64,000 nucleotides of DNA from Caloranaerobacter sp050286925 (GTDB lineage Bacteria; Bacillota; Clostridia; Tissierellales; Thermohalobacteraceae): positions 62,001 to 126,000 of the forward strand of contig NZ_JBFWFX010000007.1 in assembly GCF_050286925.1 (NCBI RefSeq), given 5' to 3'. Position numbers and translations under genes: made by a program. Within the stretch, counting starts at the first letter, position 1; the number at the start of each line of letters is the position of its first letter. Below are positions 26,548 through 35,635 of the stretch, piece by piece. The notes under the pieces are model-generated. The model did no database searches. It saw only the letters and a list, made by a program, of their open reading frames with translations, and was not told the DNA's origin.

Positions 26548-27590
26548 GGAAAGTTATTTCATTAGCTTTGATAATAGCACTATCTTTTAGTTCGTATATG
26601 TATTTAAAAGAAAAATACAATCCTATGGCTGTGGAGCTTAGATTTAAAGGAGATTTGAGGAATGAAGAGTTCCAAAAAATTAAAAAAACGCTCTATCTAA
26701 ACGTATATTCAATAAACTATTCGATGAGATATAAACGACATAATCTTGTAATGACAACTGGAATGGATACTCAAATAATTGATATACCGATTATCCATGG
26801 AGAATTCATAACAGATTCAGAAAGAAGAGTTGCAGTAATAGGAGATAAGGTAGCAGATTTTTATTTTAAAACAGAAAATGCTATTGGAAAGAAAATGAAA
26901 GTATTTGAAAATGAATATGAAGTAATAGGTATTATTAAGAATAGTAATGTAATATATATACCATTCGATGAAAAACTTTTTGGACTAGATTGGGAGAAAA
27001 AAATAGTGAGATATATATCTTATGATAAAGAGTTATTTTATTTAAATTTAAAAGTTAATAAAGTAGCTAGTCAACTTTCGGTTTTAGGATTAGATGTATA
27101 TGATATTGTTGTTTATAAGGAGAAAATATATGGTTATATAAATATAATAATTTTTGTTGTAATATATATATTATTTGATTTTATTATGAAACTATATAGA
27201 CGTATAAAAAAAGAAATTATCGTTTTGTTTCAGGGGTATATGGAAAAAAGGAGAGTTAAAGAATGGTATGAATATATGTTAGAAGAAAAGAAAGACATAT
27301 TAAAAATTTTAGTATATTCTATTGTACTTGTTTTTATGGCTATAGGGATATTTAAGATAATACCGTATTTAACTATTTCTTCTTCGAGTATTCCTGACAA
27401 TATATTTTCTTTATACAGTATTTTAGGTGTTTTTAAATATAAATATAATAATTTTATATTACATCTTAATAATGGTTATAGTGCAATAATGGTAGATGTA
27501 ATAATAATCAATACAATCTTCCTATTAATAATTATGGGAATATTGTTGAATACAGCATTAAAAAAATCAAATCAAGGTAAATCTTTTTAA
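26538..27590 (+). CDS. MacB-like membrane protein without ATPase domain
   Basis: A 350-residue membrane protein with a hydrophobic N-terminus, a soluble domain (residues 25-195) and three more hydrophobic segments near residues 200, 260 and 325. The soluble part has the pattern of the MacB periplasmic core (GEFITDSERRVAVIGDKVADFYF..AIGKKMKVFENEYEVIGII). This and the four-helix plan fit FtsX/MacB-type permeases. No ATP-binding domain is fused or neighbouring. It starts inside the HlyD-like gene, and the pair resembles a tripartite export module that has lost or borrows its ATPase. Confidence 0.65.
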   Translation: MGIRKVISLALIIALSFSSYMYLKEKYNPMAVELRFKGDLRNEEFQKIKKTLYLNVYSINYSMRYKRHNLVMTTGMDTQIIDIPIIHGEFITDSERRVAVIGDKVADFYFKTENAIGKKMKVFENEYEVIGIIKNSNVIYIPFDEKLFGLDWEKKIVRYISYDKELFYLNLKVNKVASQLSVLGLDVYDIVVYKEKIYGYINIIIFVVIYILFDFIMKLYRRIKKEIIVLFQGYMEKRRVKEWYEYMLEEKKDILKILVYSIVLVFMAIGIFKIIPYLTISSSSIPDNIFSLYSILGVFKYKYNNFILHLNNGYSAIMVDVIIINTIFLLIIMGILLNTALKKSNQGKSF

Positions 27591-27650
27591 CTTATTTTGA
27601 AAGTTGAATTTTAGGGTATATATATAAAATATACTAATAGTTGTCTATTA

Positions 27651-27659
27651 TGTTATAAT
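27651..27659 (+). promoter_or_regulatory. Extended -10 promoter of nfeD-floA
   Basis: TGTTATAAT, 22 bases before the nfeD start. No clear -35. Confidence 0.45.
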
Positions 27660-27681
27660 TTAAACTAAGGGAGGTGAAAAA

Positions 27682-28968
27682 TTGAAAATAAAAAATATAG
27701 CAACTTTTTTTGTCTTACTAGTTTTAGTGTTAAGTTCAATTTCAGTATATTCTGATGAAGGGAATGATGTATATGTAATACCAATAAAGGGAGCTATAAA
27801 TAAAGCTACTTACCAGTTTGTGAAAACAAAGGTTGAAGAAGTTTCTAAATACCGACCTGCTGCTATAATATTTGAAATAGATACATATGGCGGTTTTATA
27901 GATAATGCTATAGATATTAAGGATGTGATTATGAACATTGATATACCAACTATCTCGTTTGTAAATAATAAAGCAGAGTCTGCTGGAGTTCTTATTACTA
28001 TAGCTGGAGAGAAAATAGTTATGGCGGAAGGTTCTACTATAGGTTCTGCTGAAACAAGACCAAATACAGAAAAAATTATGTCAATGTGGGTAAGCACTTT
28101 AAAAGCTGTTGCGGAGCAGAGAGGAAGAGATAAAGAACTAGTAGCTGCTATGGCTGATAAAGATATTGAAATAAAAGGAATAGTAAAAAAAGGAGAGTTA
28201 TTAAATCTAAACTATAAAGAAGCTAAGCAATTGGGGTTTGCTGATTATGTATCTAATAATTATGATGATATGTTGAACTATTTTAATATCAGTTACAATA
28301 AAGTTGTAAAGATAAATACTGACTTAAGAACAAATATAGCTAAATATCTAACTAATCCATATGTAGGCGTACTGCTTATTTCACTTGGATTTTTAGGTTT
28401 TGTTATTGAGATGTTTACACCGGGTTTTGGTGCAGGAGGAACATTGAGTTTAATTTCATTTTCATTATACTTTGGAGGAAATATTATAGCAGGCAACTCT
28501 GGATTGGGTGCAGTTATAATATTTTTAGCAGGTATAGTTTTATTATTAATAGAAGCAGTTGTACCTGGGTTTGGTGTACCAGGAATAGGTGGAATAATTT
28601 GTATCGTCATAAGTATAGTATTGACTTCTGGTTCTATAGAAAGTGCGATGGTTTCATTAGGCGTAGCTATTATATTGACAGTTTTGATTACTGTACTCTT
28701 GGTGAAGTATGGGCAAAGAAGTCCTTATTTAGACAAGATAGTATTGAGAACAAAGCAGAACAACGAAAAAGGTTACATAGGTGTTGATTCTAAGACAGAA
28801 TATGTAGGTAAAGAAGGAATAGCCATATCTTTACTTAGACCAGCAGGAATTGTAGACATAGAAGGAAACAGAATTGATGCTGTTTCTGAAGGTGCTTTTA
28901 TAGAAAAGGGAGCTAAAGTTAAGGTGATTAAAGTCGAAGGACCAAGAGTTGTTGTGAGAAAAATATAA
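27682..28968 (+). CDS. nfeD: Membrane-bound serine protease NfeD (YqeZ-like)
   Basis: A 428-residue NfeD1b-type protein. A signal peptide (residues 1-24) is followed by a ClpP-like protease domain; ESAGVLITIAG carries the likely nucleophile serine and a following GSTIGSAE stretch is typical. Four to five membrane helices and a C-terminal OB-fold (VGKEGIAISLLRPAGIVDIEGNRIDAVSEG) complete it. It pairs with the flotillin FloA in membrane microdomains. TTG at 27682 is the start, after GGGAGGTG. floA follows within 21 bases. Confidence 0.9.
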   Translation: MKIKNIATFFVLLVLVLSSISVYSDEGNDVYVIPIKGAINKATYQFVKTKVEEVSKYRPAAIIFEIDTYGGFIDNAIDIKDVIMNIDIPTISFVNNKAESAGVLITIAGEKIVMAEGSTIGSAETRPNTEKIMSMWVSTLKAVAEQRGRDKELVAAMADKDIEIKGIVKKGELLNLNYKEAKQLGFADYVSNNYDDMLNYFNISYNKVVKINTDLRTNIAKYLTNPYVGVLLISLGFLGFVIEMFTPGFGAGGTLSLISFSLYFGGNIIAGNSGLGAVIIFLAGIVLLLIEAVVPGFGVPGIGGIICIVISIVLTSGSIESAMVSLGVAIILTVLITVLLVKYGQRSPYLDKIVLRTKQNNEKGYIGVDSKTEYVGKEGIAISLLRPAGIVDIEGNRIDAVSEGAFIEKGAKVKVIKVEGPRVVVRKI

Positions 28969-28989
28969 TTTTAAAGGAGGGCATTTTTA

Positions 28990-29985
28990 ATGACAAGTTT
29001 TGTTTCAATATCTATTATCGTTGTTGTAGCTATTTTATTTTTAACGATATTATTTAGTTTTATACCTGTAGGGCTTTGGATTACAGCTTATTTTTCAGGA
29101 GTAAGAATAGGATTTTTTACACTTGTAGGTATGAGACTTAGAAGGGTTATACCTTCAAGGATTGTTAATCCATTGATTAAAGCTACAAAAGCTGGATTGG
29201 AATTGGGGATTGATAAGTTAGAGGCCCATTATTTAGCAGGTGGAGATGTAAATAGCGTTGTTGATGCTCTAATTGCGGCACAAAGAGCTAATATTCCACT
29301 AGAATTTGAAAGAGCAGCGGCAATAGATTTAGCAGGTAGAAATGTTTTGGAAGCTGTACAGGTTAGTGTTAATCCTAAAGTGATTGAGACACCAAAAGTT
29401 TCAGCAGTTGCAAAAGATGGTATAGAAGTTATGGTTAAAGCTAGAGTTACAGTTAGAGCAAATATAGAACGATTAGTTGGTGGTGCTGGTGAAGAAACTA
29501 TTATAGCAAGAGTAGGAGAGGGTATAGTTACTACTGTAGGTAGTGCTAATAGTCATAAAGAAGTACTTGAGAATCCTGATAAAATATCTCAGACTGTACT
29601 GGAAAAAGGACTCGATGCAGGTACGGCATTTGAAATATTGTCAATAGATATAGCTGATGTTGATGTTGGTAGAAATATAGGTGCTAAACTTCAAACAGAT
29701 CAAGCCGAAGCCGATAAGAGGATAGCTCAGGCAAAAGCAGAAGAAAGAAGAGCTATGGCTGTTGCTAGAGAGCAGGAAATGAAAGCTGAAGTGCAGGCTA
29801 TGAGAGCTAAAGTGGTTGAGGCAGAAGCTGAGGTTCCATTGGCATTGGCTAAGGCCTTGAGAGAAGGGAAACTTGGTGTAATGGATTATTATAATATGAA
29901 AAATATTTTAGCAGATACAAACATGAGAGATGCTATATCAAAGATAAGCAGAGTAGATGAAAAAGATAATCCTACAAACAAGTAG
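28990..29985 (+). CDS. floA: Flotillin-like protein FloA
   Basis: A 331-residue bacterial flotillin that scaffolds functional membrane microdomains. One N-terminal hairpin-type hydrophobic region (about residues 5-50), then a PHB/SPFH domain and an Ala/Glu-rich coiled coil (AQAKAEERRAMAVAREQEMKAE). Sequence such as LAGGDVNSVVDALIAAQRANI is nearly invariant in FloA. The AAAGGAGGG ribosome site is strong. It is in its usual position after nfeD. Confidence 0.96.
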   Translation: MTSFVSISIIVVVAILFLTILFSFIPVGLWITAYFSGVRIGFFTLVGMRLRRVIPSRIVNPLIKATKAGLELGIDKLEAHYLAGGDVNSVVDALIAAQRANIPLEFERAAAIDLAGRNVLEAVQVSVNPKVIETPKVSAVAKDGIEVMVKARVTVRANIERLVGGAGEETIIARVGEGIVTTVGSANSHKEVLENPDKISQTVLEKGLDAGTAFEILSIDIADVDVGRNIGAKLQTDQAEADKRIAQAKAEERRAMAVAREQEMKAEVQAMRAKVVEAEAEVPLALAKALREGKLGVMDYYNMKNILADTNMRDAISKISRVDEKDNPTNK

Positions 29986-30005
29986 TAATTTGAGGATGTG
30001 TTAAT

Positions 30006-30428
30006 ATGGATAAGTTTTGGGATATATTGAAGACTATTATTGCAATATTGTTACCAATTATATTTAGCAATGCATTTAATAAAGATAAAAGAAAGAAAAA
30101 TAGAGAATATTCTAGTGGAATTGTATCTGATCGAGGGATAAGACAAGATTATGAACTTATTTTCGAAGAAGATGATGATGAGACAGAGCAAGTTGAATTT
30201 GTATATATAGAAAGCTCTGAAACAAATCAAGAGAAAGAGGTTTATATAGAAGAAAATGTAAAAGAAGAAAGAGTTATTGAAGAAAAACTAGAAGATAAAA
30301 GAGATGATGTTATTAAACAAAATGAAATAAGTGATGAATCTGTATTTAGGTTAGATTTCAATTCAGATGATATAATCAAAGGTATAATCATGGCTGAAAT
30401 ATTATCAAAACCAAAAAGTTTAAGATAA
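30006..30428 (+). CDS. Unknown membrane-anchored acidic protein
   Basis: A 140-residue protein in the position of yqfB but with no similarity I can see to it. Residues 7-22 are hydrophobic (ILKTIIAILLPIIFSNAF), then a very acidic, probably disordered middle (EEDDDETEQVEF and following), and a short conserved-looking end (DDIIKGIIMAEILSKPKSLR in two parts). A role next to FloA microdomains is possible only as inference. A terminator overlaps its stop codon. Confidence 0.65.
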   Translation: MDKFWDILKTIIAILLPIIFSNAFNKDKRKKNREYSSGIVSDRGIRQDYELIFEEDDDETEQVEFVYIESSETNQEKEVYIEENVKEERVIEEKLEDKRDDVIKQNEISDESVFRLDFNSDDIIKGIIMAEILSKPKSLR

Positions 30429-30460
30429 AAATTGCGGGCAAATAGCCCGCAATTTTTTTC
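30427..30460 (+). terminator. Terminator of nfeD-floA unit
   Basis: ATTGCGGGC and GCCCGCAAT form the stem around AAATA, followed by seven T. A separate unit begins with yqfC. Confidence 0.92.
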
Positions 30461-30545
30461 GTTTAGCACCAAGTATCCATCACCTAAATATTTGTAATAC
30501 ATGTTTAATAACTAGCATAACTTTTTTATATAAGGAGGGCTCTTG

Positions 30546-30824
30546 GTGAAAAGAAAGGTAGATGATATTAAATCGACTATATCAGACATACTAGAACTAC
30601 CAAAAGATATAGTTCTAGATTTGCCTAAGATTACATTGATAGGCAATTTACAATTATATATAGAGAATCATAAGGGAATTATTGAATACAGTAAACAAAG
30701 AATTCGTATTAATACAAATATTGGTATACTAAGGATTGTTGGAAAAGATTTAACAATCAGGACTATTGTTACTGAAGAGATTATAGTAGCGGGGGAAATT
30801 GAAATAGTTGAATTTATAAGCTGA
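30546..30824 (+). CDS. yqfC: Sporulation protein YqfC
   Basis: A 92-residue YqfC-family protein made in the mother cell during sporulation, function unclear. Features are LELPKDIVLDLPKITLIGNLQLYIENHKGI in family order, then a beta-rich half. AGGAGGG at 30533-30539 favours GTG 30546 (spacing six) over TTG 30543 (spacing three). It is 12 bases before yqfD, as in other spore formers. Confidence 0.9.
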   Translation: MKRKVDDIKSTISDILELPKDIVLDLPKITLIGNLQLYIENHKGIIEYSKQRIRINTNIGILRIVGKDLTIRTIVTEEIIVAGEIEIVEFIS

Positions 30825-30836
30825 GAGGTGTAGTTA

Positions 30837-32021
30837 ATGCTAGTTATAAGAATATGGAATTATTTTCGTGGATATGTTATTATTAAGATTGAAGGACTTA
30901 CTTTGGAGAGATTTATTAATCTTTCCATAGCTAAGGGAATATATTTGTGGGATATTGTAAGATATGATTATACAACTTTAGAAGCAAAAGTAGGATTGAA
31001 GGGTTTTAAGGCTTTGAGGGAAGTAGTGAGAAGAGTTGGTTGTAGAATCTACATTATAGAGAAAAAAGGCTTCCCTTTTTTAGTCCATAAATTAAAGTAC
31101 AGAAAGATGTTAGTATTTGGATTTGCTATAGCAGTATGTATAATAGTTTTCTTAACTTCTTTTATTTGGGAAATAGAGGTAGTAGGCAATAAGAATATAG
31201 ACAGCAAATTTATAATTGATTATTTAGCAAAAATGGATATTAAGCCAGGAATCTCAAAGTCAGAAGTAGATATATCTGAATTAAAGAGAAATATACTAAA
31301 GGATATTGAAAATATATCATTTGTCAATATGGAGATAATAGGTACAAAACTTTTAGTTGAGGTTAAGGAGAGAGAGATTATACAACCTGCTATAGAAGAA
31401 GATGTACCATGCAATATTGTTGCTAAGAAAAAAGCGGTTATTGTAAAAGTTATAGCCAGAAATGGGAAGAATATTGTGGAAAAGGGTGACATTGTAAAAA
31501 AAGGTCAAGTTTTAATTTCAGGCATAATTGAAGATGAAAAACTTGAAAATCCTTTATTAGTACATTCTGATGGTACTGTTTTAGGGAAAACATTGTATGT
31601 AAAAGAGTTAGAAGAACCTATTATAAAAAAAATTGAGGAAGAAACAGGAAATTATTACTTGGTTAGAGAAATTAAAATAGGTAATTATAGTTTGCTTTTA
31701 AATAATAAAGAAATACCTTATAAAAATTATATTGAAGATAAAAAAAGTAAAAAATTAATCAGGATTTTAGGTTATGAATTACCTCTAGAAATTATAGTTC
31801 ATAAGTATAAAGAAGTCGAGCTTATTAAAGTAAAACAGAATATCGAAGCATTGAAAAAAATGCAATCTGTAAAAGGTGTGCAAATGCTTATGGATGAATT
31901 ACCTAAAGGTGCAAAAGTTATATCAAAAGACGTTAATTATTCTATTGAAGATAATATTCTTATTACTAGAGTCAGTATTGAAGTAATTGAAGAGATTGGT
32001 GAGAAACAGAAAATACATTAG
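30837..32021 (+). CDS. yqfD: Sporulation protein YqfD
   Basis: A 394-residue sporulation protein of the mother-cell programme. The N-terminal region binds the cytoplasmic side, one membrane helix lies at about residues 88-106 (MLVFGFAIAVCIIVFLTSFIW), and the outer part has a POTRA-like stretch (IDSKFIIDYLAKMDIKPGISKSE). The YqfC-YqfD pair is diagnostic. phoH follows after 32 bases. Confidence 0.92.
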   Translation: MLVIRIWNYFRGYVIIKIEGLTLERFINLSIAKGIYLWDIVRYDYTTLEAKVGLKGFKALREVVRRVGCRIYIIEKKGFPFLVHKLKYRKMLVFGFAIAVCIIVFLTSFIWEIEVVGNKNIDSKFIIDYLAKMDIKPGISKSEVDISELKRNILKDIENISFVNMEIIGTKLLVEVKEREIIQPAIEEDVPCNIVAKKKAVIVKVIARNGKNIVEKGDIVKKGQVLISGIIEDEKLENPLLVHSDGTVLGKTLYVKELEEPIIKKIEEETGNYYLVREIKIGNYSLLLNNKEIPYKNYIEDKKSKKLIRILGYELPLEIIVHKYKEVELIKVKQNIEALKKMQSVKGVQMLMDELPKGAKVISKDVNYSIEDNILITRVSIEVIEEIGEKQKIH

Positions 32022-32053
32022 TTAAAAATACAATAATAGTTGGGAGGATAAGA

Positions 32054-33031
32054 TTGGAAAGAGAAATATTTGAAAAAAGAGTTGAAGTAAAAGATAACGA
32101 TTTTATAATGGAGCTTTATGGTAATCTTGATGAAAATATTAAAATTATAGAAAAAGAGTTTGATGTTGATATTGTATCTAGACAGGGTGAGATAAGAATT
32201 ATTGGTCAAGAGCCTAATATTTCAATTGCTGAGAAATTGATAGCAAAATTAATAGAAATGATAAAGAGTGAAGGTAGGTTAACTAAACAAAGAATAAGAT
32301 ATGCAATACAGTTAATATATGAAGGAAATGAGGATAAGATTAAGGAACTTTTAGATGAAATTTTATGTATTACAGCAAGTGGTAAGAGTATTAAGCCGAA
32401 AACTTTAGGTCAGAAAAGATATATTAATGCTATAAAAGAAAATGATGTGGTATTTTGTATTGGACCTGCTGGTACAGGTAAGACATATTTGGCTATGGCT
32501 ATGGCAATAACTGCTTTTAAAAATAAAGAAGTAAATAGAATAATACTAACTAGACCTGCTGTTGAAGCAGGAGAAAAATTAGGATTTTTACCTGGAGATT
32601 TGCAAGACAAAGTAGACCCATATTTAAGACCTTTATATGATGCACTTTTTGATATATTAGGTGCTGAAACATATATGAAGTATATGGAAAAAGGACTTAT
32701 TGAAGTAGCACCATTGGCTTATATGAGAGGTAGAACATTAGATTCTTCTTTTATAATACTAGATGAAGCACAAAATACTACTCCAGAACAGATGAAGATG
32801 TTTTTGACCAGACTAGGATTTGGGTCAAAGGCGATTATAACTGGAGATATTACACAAATAGATTTACCTAATGGAAAACCTTCTGGTTTAAAACAAGTAT
32901 CACAGATATTGGAAGGTATTAAAGGTATAGAGTTTATTTATTTAGGAAAACAAGACGTTGTTAGACATCAATTAGTTCAAAGGATTATAGAGGCATATGA
33001 TAGATTTGAAAATAGAAAGAAACAGAAATAA
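32054..33031 (+). CDS. phoH: PhoH-like ATPase
   Basis: A 325-residue PhoH family protein, a probable RNA-linked ATPase. An N-terminal KH-like region precedes the Walker A GPAGTGKTYLA (about residues 137-147), and Walker B is FIILDEAQNTTPEQ. It starts with TTG at 32054 after GGGAGGAT. phoH-yqfF-ybeY is the conserved order, and the partnership of PhoH with the RNase YbeY is known in other bacteria. Confidence 0.94.
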   Translation: MEREIFEKRVEVKDNDFIMELYGNLDENIKIIEKEFDVDIVSRQGEIRIIGQEPNISIAEKLIAKLIEMIKSEGRLTKQRIRYAIQLIYEGNEDKIKELLDEILCITASGKSIKPKTLGQKRYINAIKENDVVFCIGPAGTGKTYLAMAMAITAFKNKEVNRIILTRPAVEAGEKLGFLPGDLQDKVDPYLRPLYDALFDILGAETYMKYMEKGLIEVAPLAYMRGRTLDSSFIILDEAQNTTPEQMKMFLTRLGFGSKAIITGDITQIDLPNGKPSGLKQVSQILEGIKGIEFIYLGKQDVVRHQLVQRIIEAYDRFENRKKQK

Positions 33032-33054
33032 TTAATATGTATGGAGGGAATTCC

Positions 33055-35172
33055 ATGCTGGATGCTAATAAAGAGAGGTTGGACAAACTTTTTGCCAACC
33101 CTATATTTAAAATTTTTAAAAACCGGCTTATTAAACAAATATTTATTGCTTTACTATTTACTGTATTGCTCTTATTAATAGTAATAGATAGTATAGCACC
33201 AGAAAAAATTAGTGTTAGTGTTGGAGATATTGCTCCAGTAGATATAATAGCTACAAAAGATATAGTAGATGAAATAACTACAAATCAATTGAAAGAGAAA
33301 GCTATAGATAGTGTTGAACCGAGACATAAGATAGATCCGACAATTCAAGTAAAAGTAAAAAATGAAATAAAACAGTTTTTTGATCTTGTTTACAGATCGA
33401 AAAGTTATGAGGATTTAGATATTAATATGAAAATTTCTTTGCTTAAACAGCAGTCAAGTATTAATTTATCTGAAAGAGACTATTTGACGATTATGAGAGC
33501 TGATAATGAAGAGTTAAAAATGCTTGAGAGTAATATATATGATATAGTAGCACAAATTATGGGAACAGGTATAAAAGAAGAAGAGCTAGAGTATGAAAAA
33601 GAAAATGTAAAAAAGATTTTTAATAGTTTAGATAGTCTTTCAGATAGTCTAAAGGAGTTAGGAATAAATATTGTAAATAATACTATTAAACCTAATAGGT
33701 TTTTAGATATTGAAACTACAAGACAAAAACAACAGGAAGCAGCTAATTCTGTAGAACCTGTTATTATAAAAGAAGGACAGCTTATTATCAGAAAAGGTGA
33801 AAAAATTGATGTAAAGACTTTAGAACTAATAAAGAAGACAGGTTTGCTTAAAGAAAATGATGGTCCAGATTATAGTTTAATTGTAGGAGCATTGCTTATA
33901 GTTGTATTATTAGAGTTAGTTATAGTAGCTTATTTGTATTTATTTAATAGAGAGATTTTAGAGAGTACAAAATTCTTAGTAATATTGTCAATTATTATAC
34001 TGACTACAATAATAATTTCTAAGAGCATATATGGTATTTCAGGATATTTAGTACCTATTTCAGCAGCTACTATGCTGATTTCTATACTTGTAAATCCTAA
34101 GTTAGCTATATTAATTAACTGTGTATTAACCATAATGATAGGTATAGTTACAGGTAATGATGTAAATATTATCGTAATGTCTCTTATAGGGGGTTCTGTC
34201 GGAGCTGTTGGAGTAATAAATTCATACCAAAGGCACAATATATTTTTGACAGGTTTGATAGTTAGTGCGACTAACTTATTGACTATACTTGCATTTGGCT
34301 TGATAATAGATACAGAGGTTATTTTGTTATTGAATAAAGTTATGTATGGGGTTCTTAACGGAATATTTAGTGCTATTTTAACTATAGGGTCGCTTCCGTT
34401 ATGGGAAAGTGTATTTGGAATTGTAACGCCATTGAAATTATTAGAGCTTTGTAATCCAAATCACCCATTATTAAAAAGACTGTTATTAGAAGCACCAGGA
34501 ACTTATCATCATAGTATAATAGTTGGAAACTTAAGCGAAGCAGCTGCTGAAGCTGTGGGAGCTAGCCCGTTAGTGGCTAGAGCAGGTGCATATTTCCATG
34601 ATGTAGGTAAACTAAAGCGACCTTACTTCTTTAAAGAAAATCAATTGAATTCTGAAAATCCTCATGACAAAATTAATCCAAGTTTAAGTACTTTAATAAT
34701 AACTAACCATGTAAAAGATGGAGCCGAAATGGCAAGAAAGTTTAAATTACCTTCAGTAATAATAGACATTATTAAACAACATCATGGAGATACTCTTGTT
34801 GCATATTTTTATCATAAAGCTTTAAATAGTGAAAATTCAGATCATGTTCAGGAAGAATGTTTTAGATATGAAGGGCCTAAACCACAAACAAAGGAAGCAG
34901 CGATTATTATGTTAGCTGATTCTGTAGAAGCTGCTGTAAGGTCTATGAAGGAGCCAACAAAAGGTAAGATAGAAGGTTTAGTGAGAGAGATAATCAAGAA
35001 TAAACTAAATGATGGGCAATTAGATGAGTGTGATTTAACTTTGAAGGATTTAGATACTATTGCAAATTCATTTTTAAATATACTTTTGGGAATATTCCAT
35101 GAAAGAATTGAGTATCCTAAACTTGATTTGAAGGAACTTAAAGGAGGAAAACTTGATGGAGCTACTAATTGA
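33055..35172 (+). CDS. 7TM-HD family phosphohydrolase (PgpH/YqfF-like)
   Basis: A 705-residue membrane protein. One N-terminal helix, an extracellular 7TMR-HDED domain (residues 55-270), seven transmembrane helices (about 280-470), and a C-terminal HD domain with HHSIIVGNL, HDVGKL and HHGDT. The family relative PgpH of Listeria hydrolyses cyclic di-AMP. ATG 33055 follows TGGAGGG; the in-frame ATG at 33037 has no site. It overlaps ybeY by 17 bases. Confidence 0.92.
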   Translation: MLDANKERLDKLFANPIFKIFKNRLIKQIFIALLFTVLLLLIVIDSIAPEKISVSVGDIAPVDIIATKDIVDEITTNQLKEKAIDSVEPRHKIDPTIQVKVKNEIKQFFDLVYRSKSYEDLDINMKISLLKQQSSINLSERDYLTIMRADNEELKMLESNIYDIVAQIMGTGIKEEELEYEKENVKKIFNSLDSLSDSLKELGINIVNNTIKPNRFLDIETTRQKQQEAANSVEPVIIKEGQLIIRKGEKIDVKTLELIKKTGLLKENDGPDYSLIVGALLIVVLLELVIVAYLYLFNREILESTKFLVILSIIILTTIIISKSIYGISGYLVPISAATMLISILVNPKLAILINCVLTIMIGIVTGNDVNIIVMSLIGGSVGAVGVINSYQRHNIFLTGLIVSATNLLTILAFGLIIDTEVILLLNKVMYGVLNGIFSAILTIGSLPLWESVFGIVTPLKLLELCNPNHPLLKRLLLEAPGTYHHSIIVGNLSEAAAEAVGASPLVARAGAYFHDVGKLKRPYFFKENQLNSENPHDKINPSLSTLIITNHVKDGAEMARKFKLPSVIIDIIKQHHGDTLVAYFYHKALNSENSDHVQEECFRYEGPKPQTKEAAIIMLADSVEAAVRSMKEPTKGKIEGLVREIIKNKLNDGQLDECDLTLKDLDTIANSFLNILLGIFHERIEYPKLDLKELKGGKLDGATN

Positions 35173-35620
35173 TGATAGACAAAACAAAGTGATTATTGAA
35201 GAAGATGTTAAAGATGCTGTAAAAAACGTTATTCTTGAATGTCTCAAATTAGAGGGGTTGAGTAATAATTATGAAGTTAGCGTTTCATTTGTTGATAATG
35301 AAGAAATAAGAAAATTAAATAGAGAATATAGAGGAAAAGATAGTCCTACAGATGTACTATCTTTTCCGATGAAAGATGAAGAAATAGACCAGGATTATAC
35401 ACCTATTTTGGGAGATATTGTTATTTCAGCTGAAAAAGCTTTGCAGCAATCAATCGAATTTGGTCATTCTTTCAAGAGAGAAGTTGCATATTTAACAGCT
35501 CATAGTATGTTCCATCTTATGGGATATGATCACGAAACAGAAGAAGAAAAATTAGTAATGAGACAGAAGGAAAAAGAAGTAATGAAACGCTTAAAGATTT
35601 TTAAAACTGAAAACAATTAG
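35156..35620 (+). CDS. ybeY: Endoribonuclease YbeY
   Basis: A 154-residue zinc-dependent endoribonuclease involved in 16S rRNA maturation and ribosome quality control. The zinc motif is AHSMFHLMGYDH, which fits H-x3-H-x5-H spacing. ATG 35156 lies eight bases after AAAGGAGG; TTG 35153 is an alternative. Its start is inside the end of the HD-hydrolase gene. Confidence 0.95.
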   Translation: MELLIDDRQNKVIIEEDVKDAVKNVILECLKLEGLSNNYEVSVSFVDNEEIRKLNREYRGKDSPTDVLSFPMKDEEIDQDYTPILGDIVISAEKALQQSIEFGHSFKREVAYLTAHSMFHLMGYDHETEEEKLVMRQKEKEVMKRLKIFKTENN

Positions 35621-35635
35621 TGGTTGGTGTTGATA

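Noticed and set aside
28293..28610. Reverse 105-residue frame in nfeD
   Set aside because: Antisense to membrane-helix codons of nfeD.
33930..34238. Reverse 102-residue frame in the HD-hydrolase gene
   Set aside because: Antisense to its transmembrane region, which gives open hydrophobic frames by chance.
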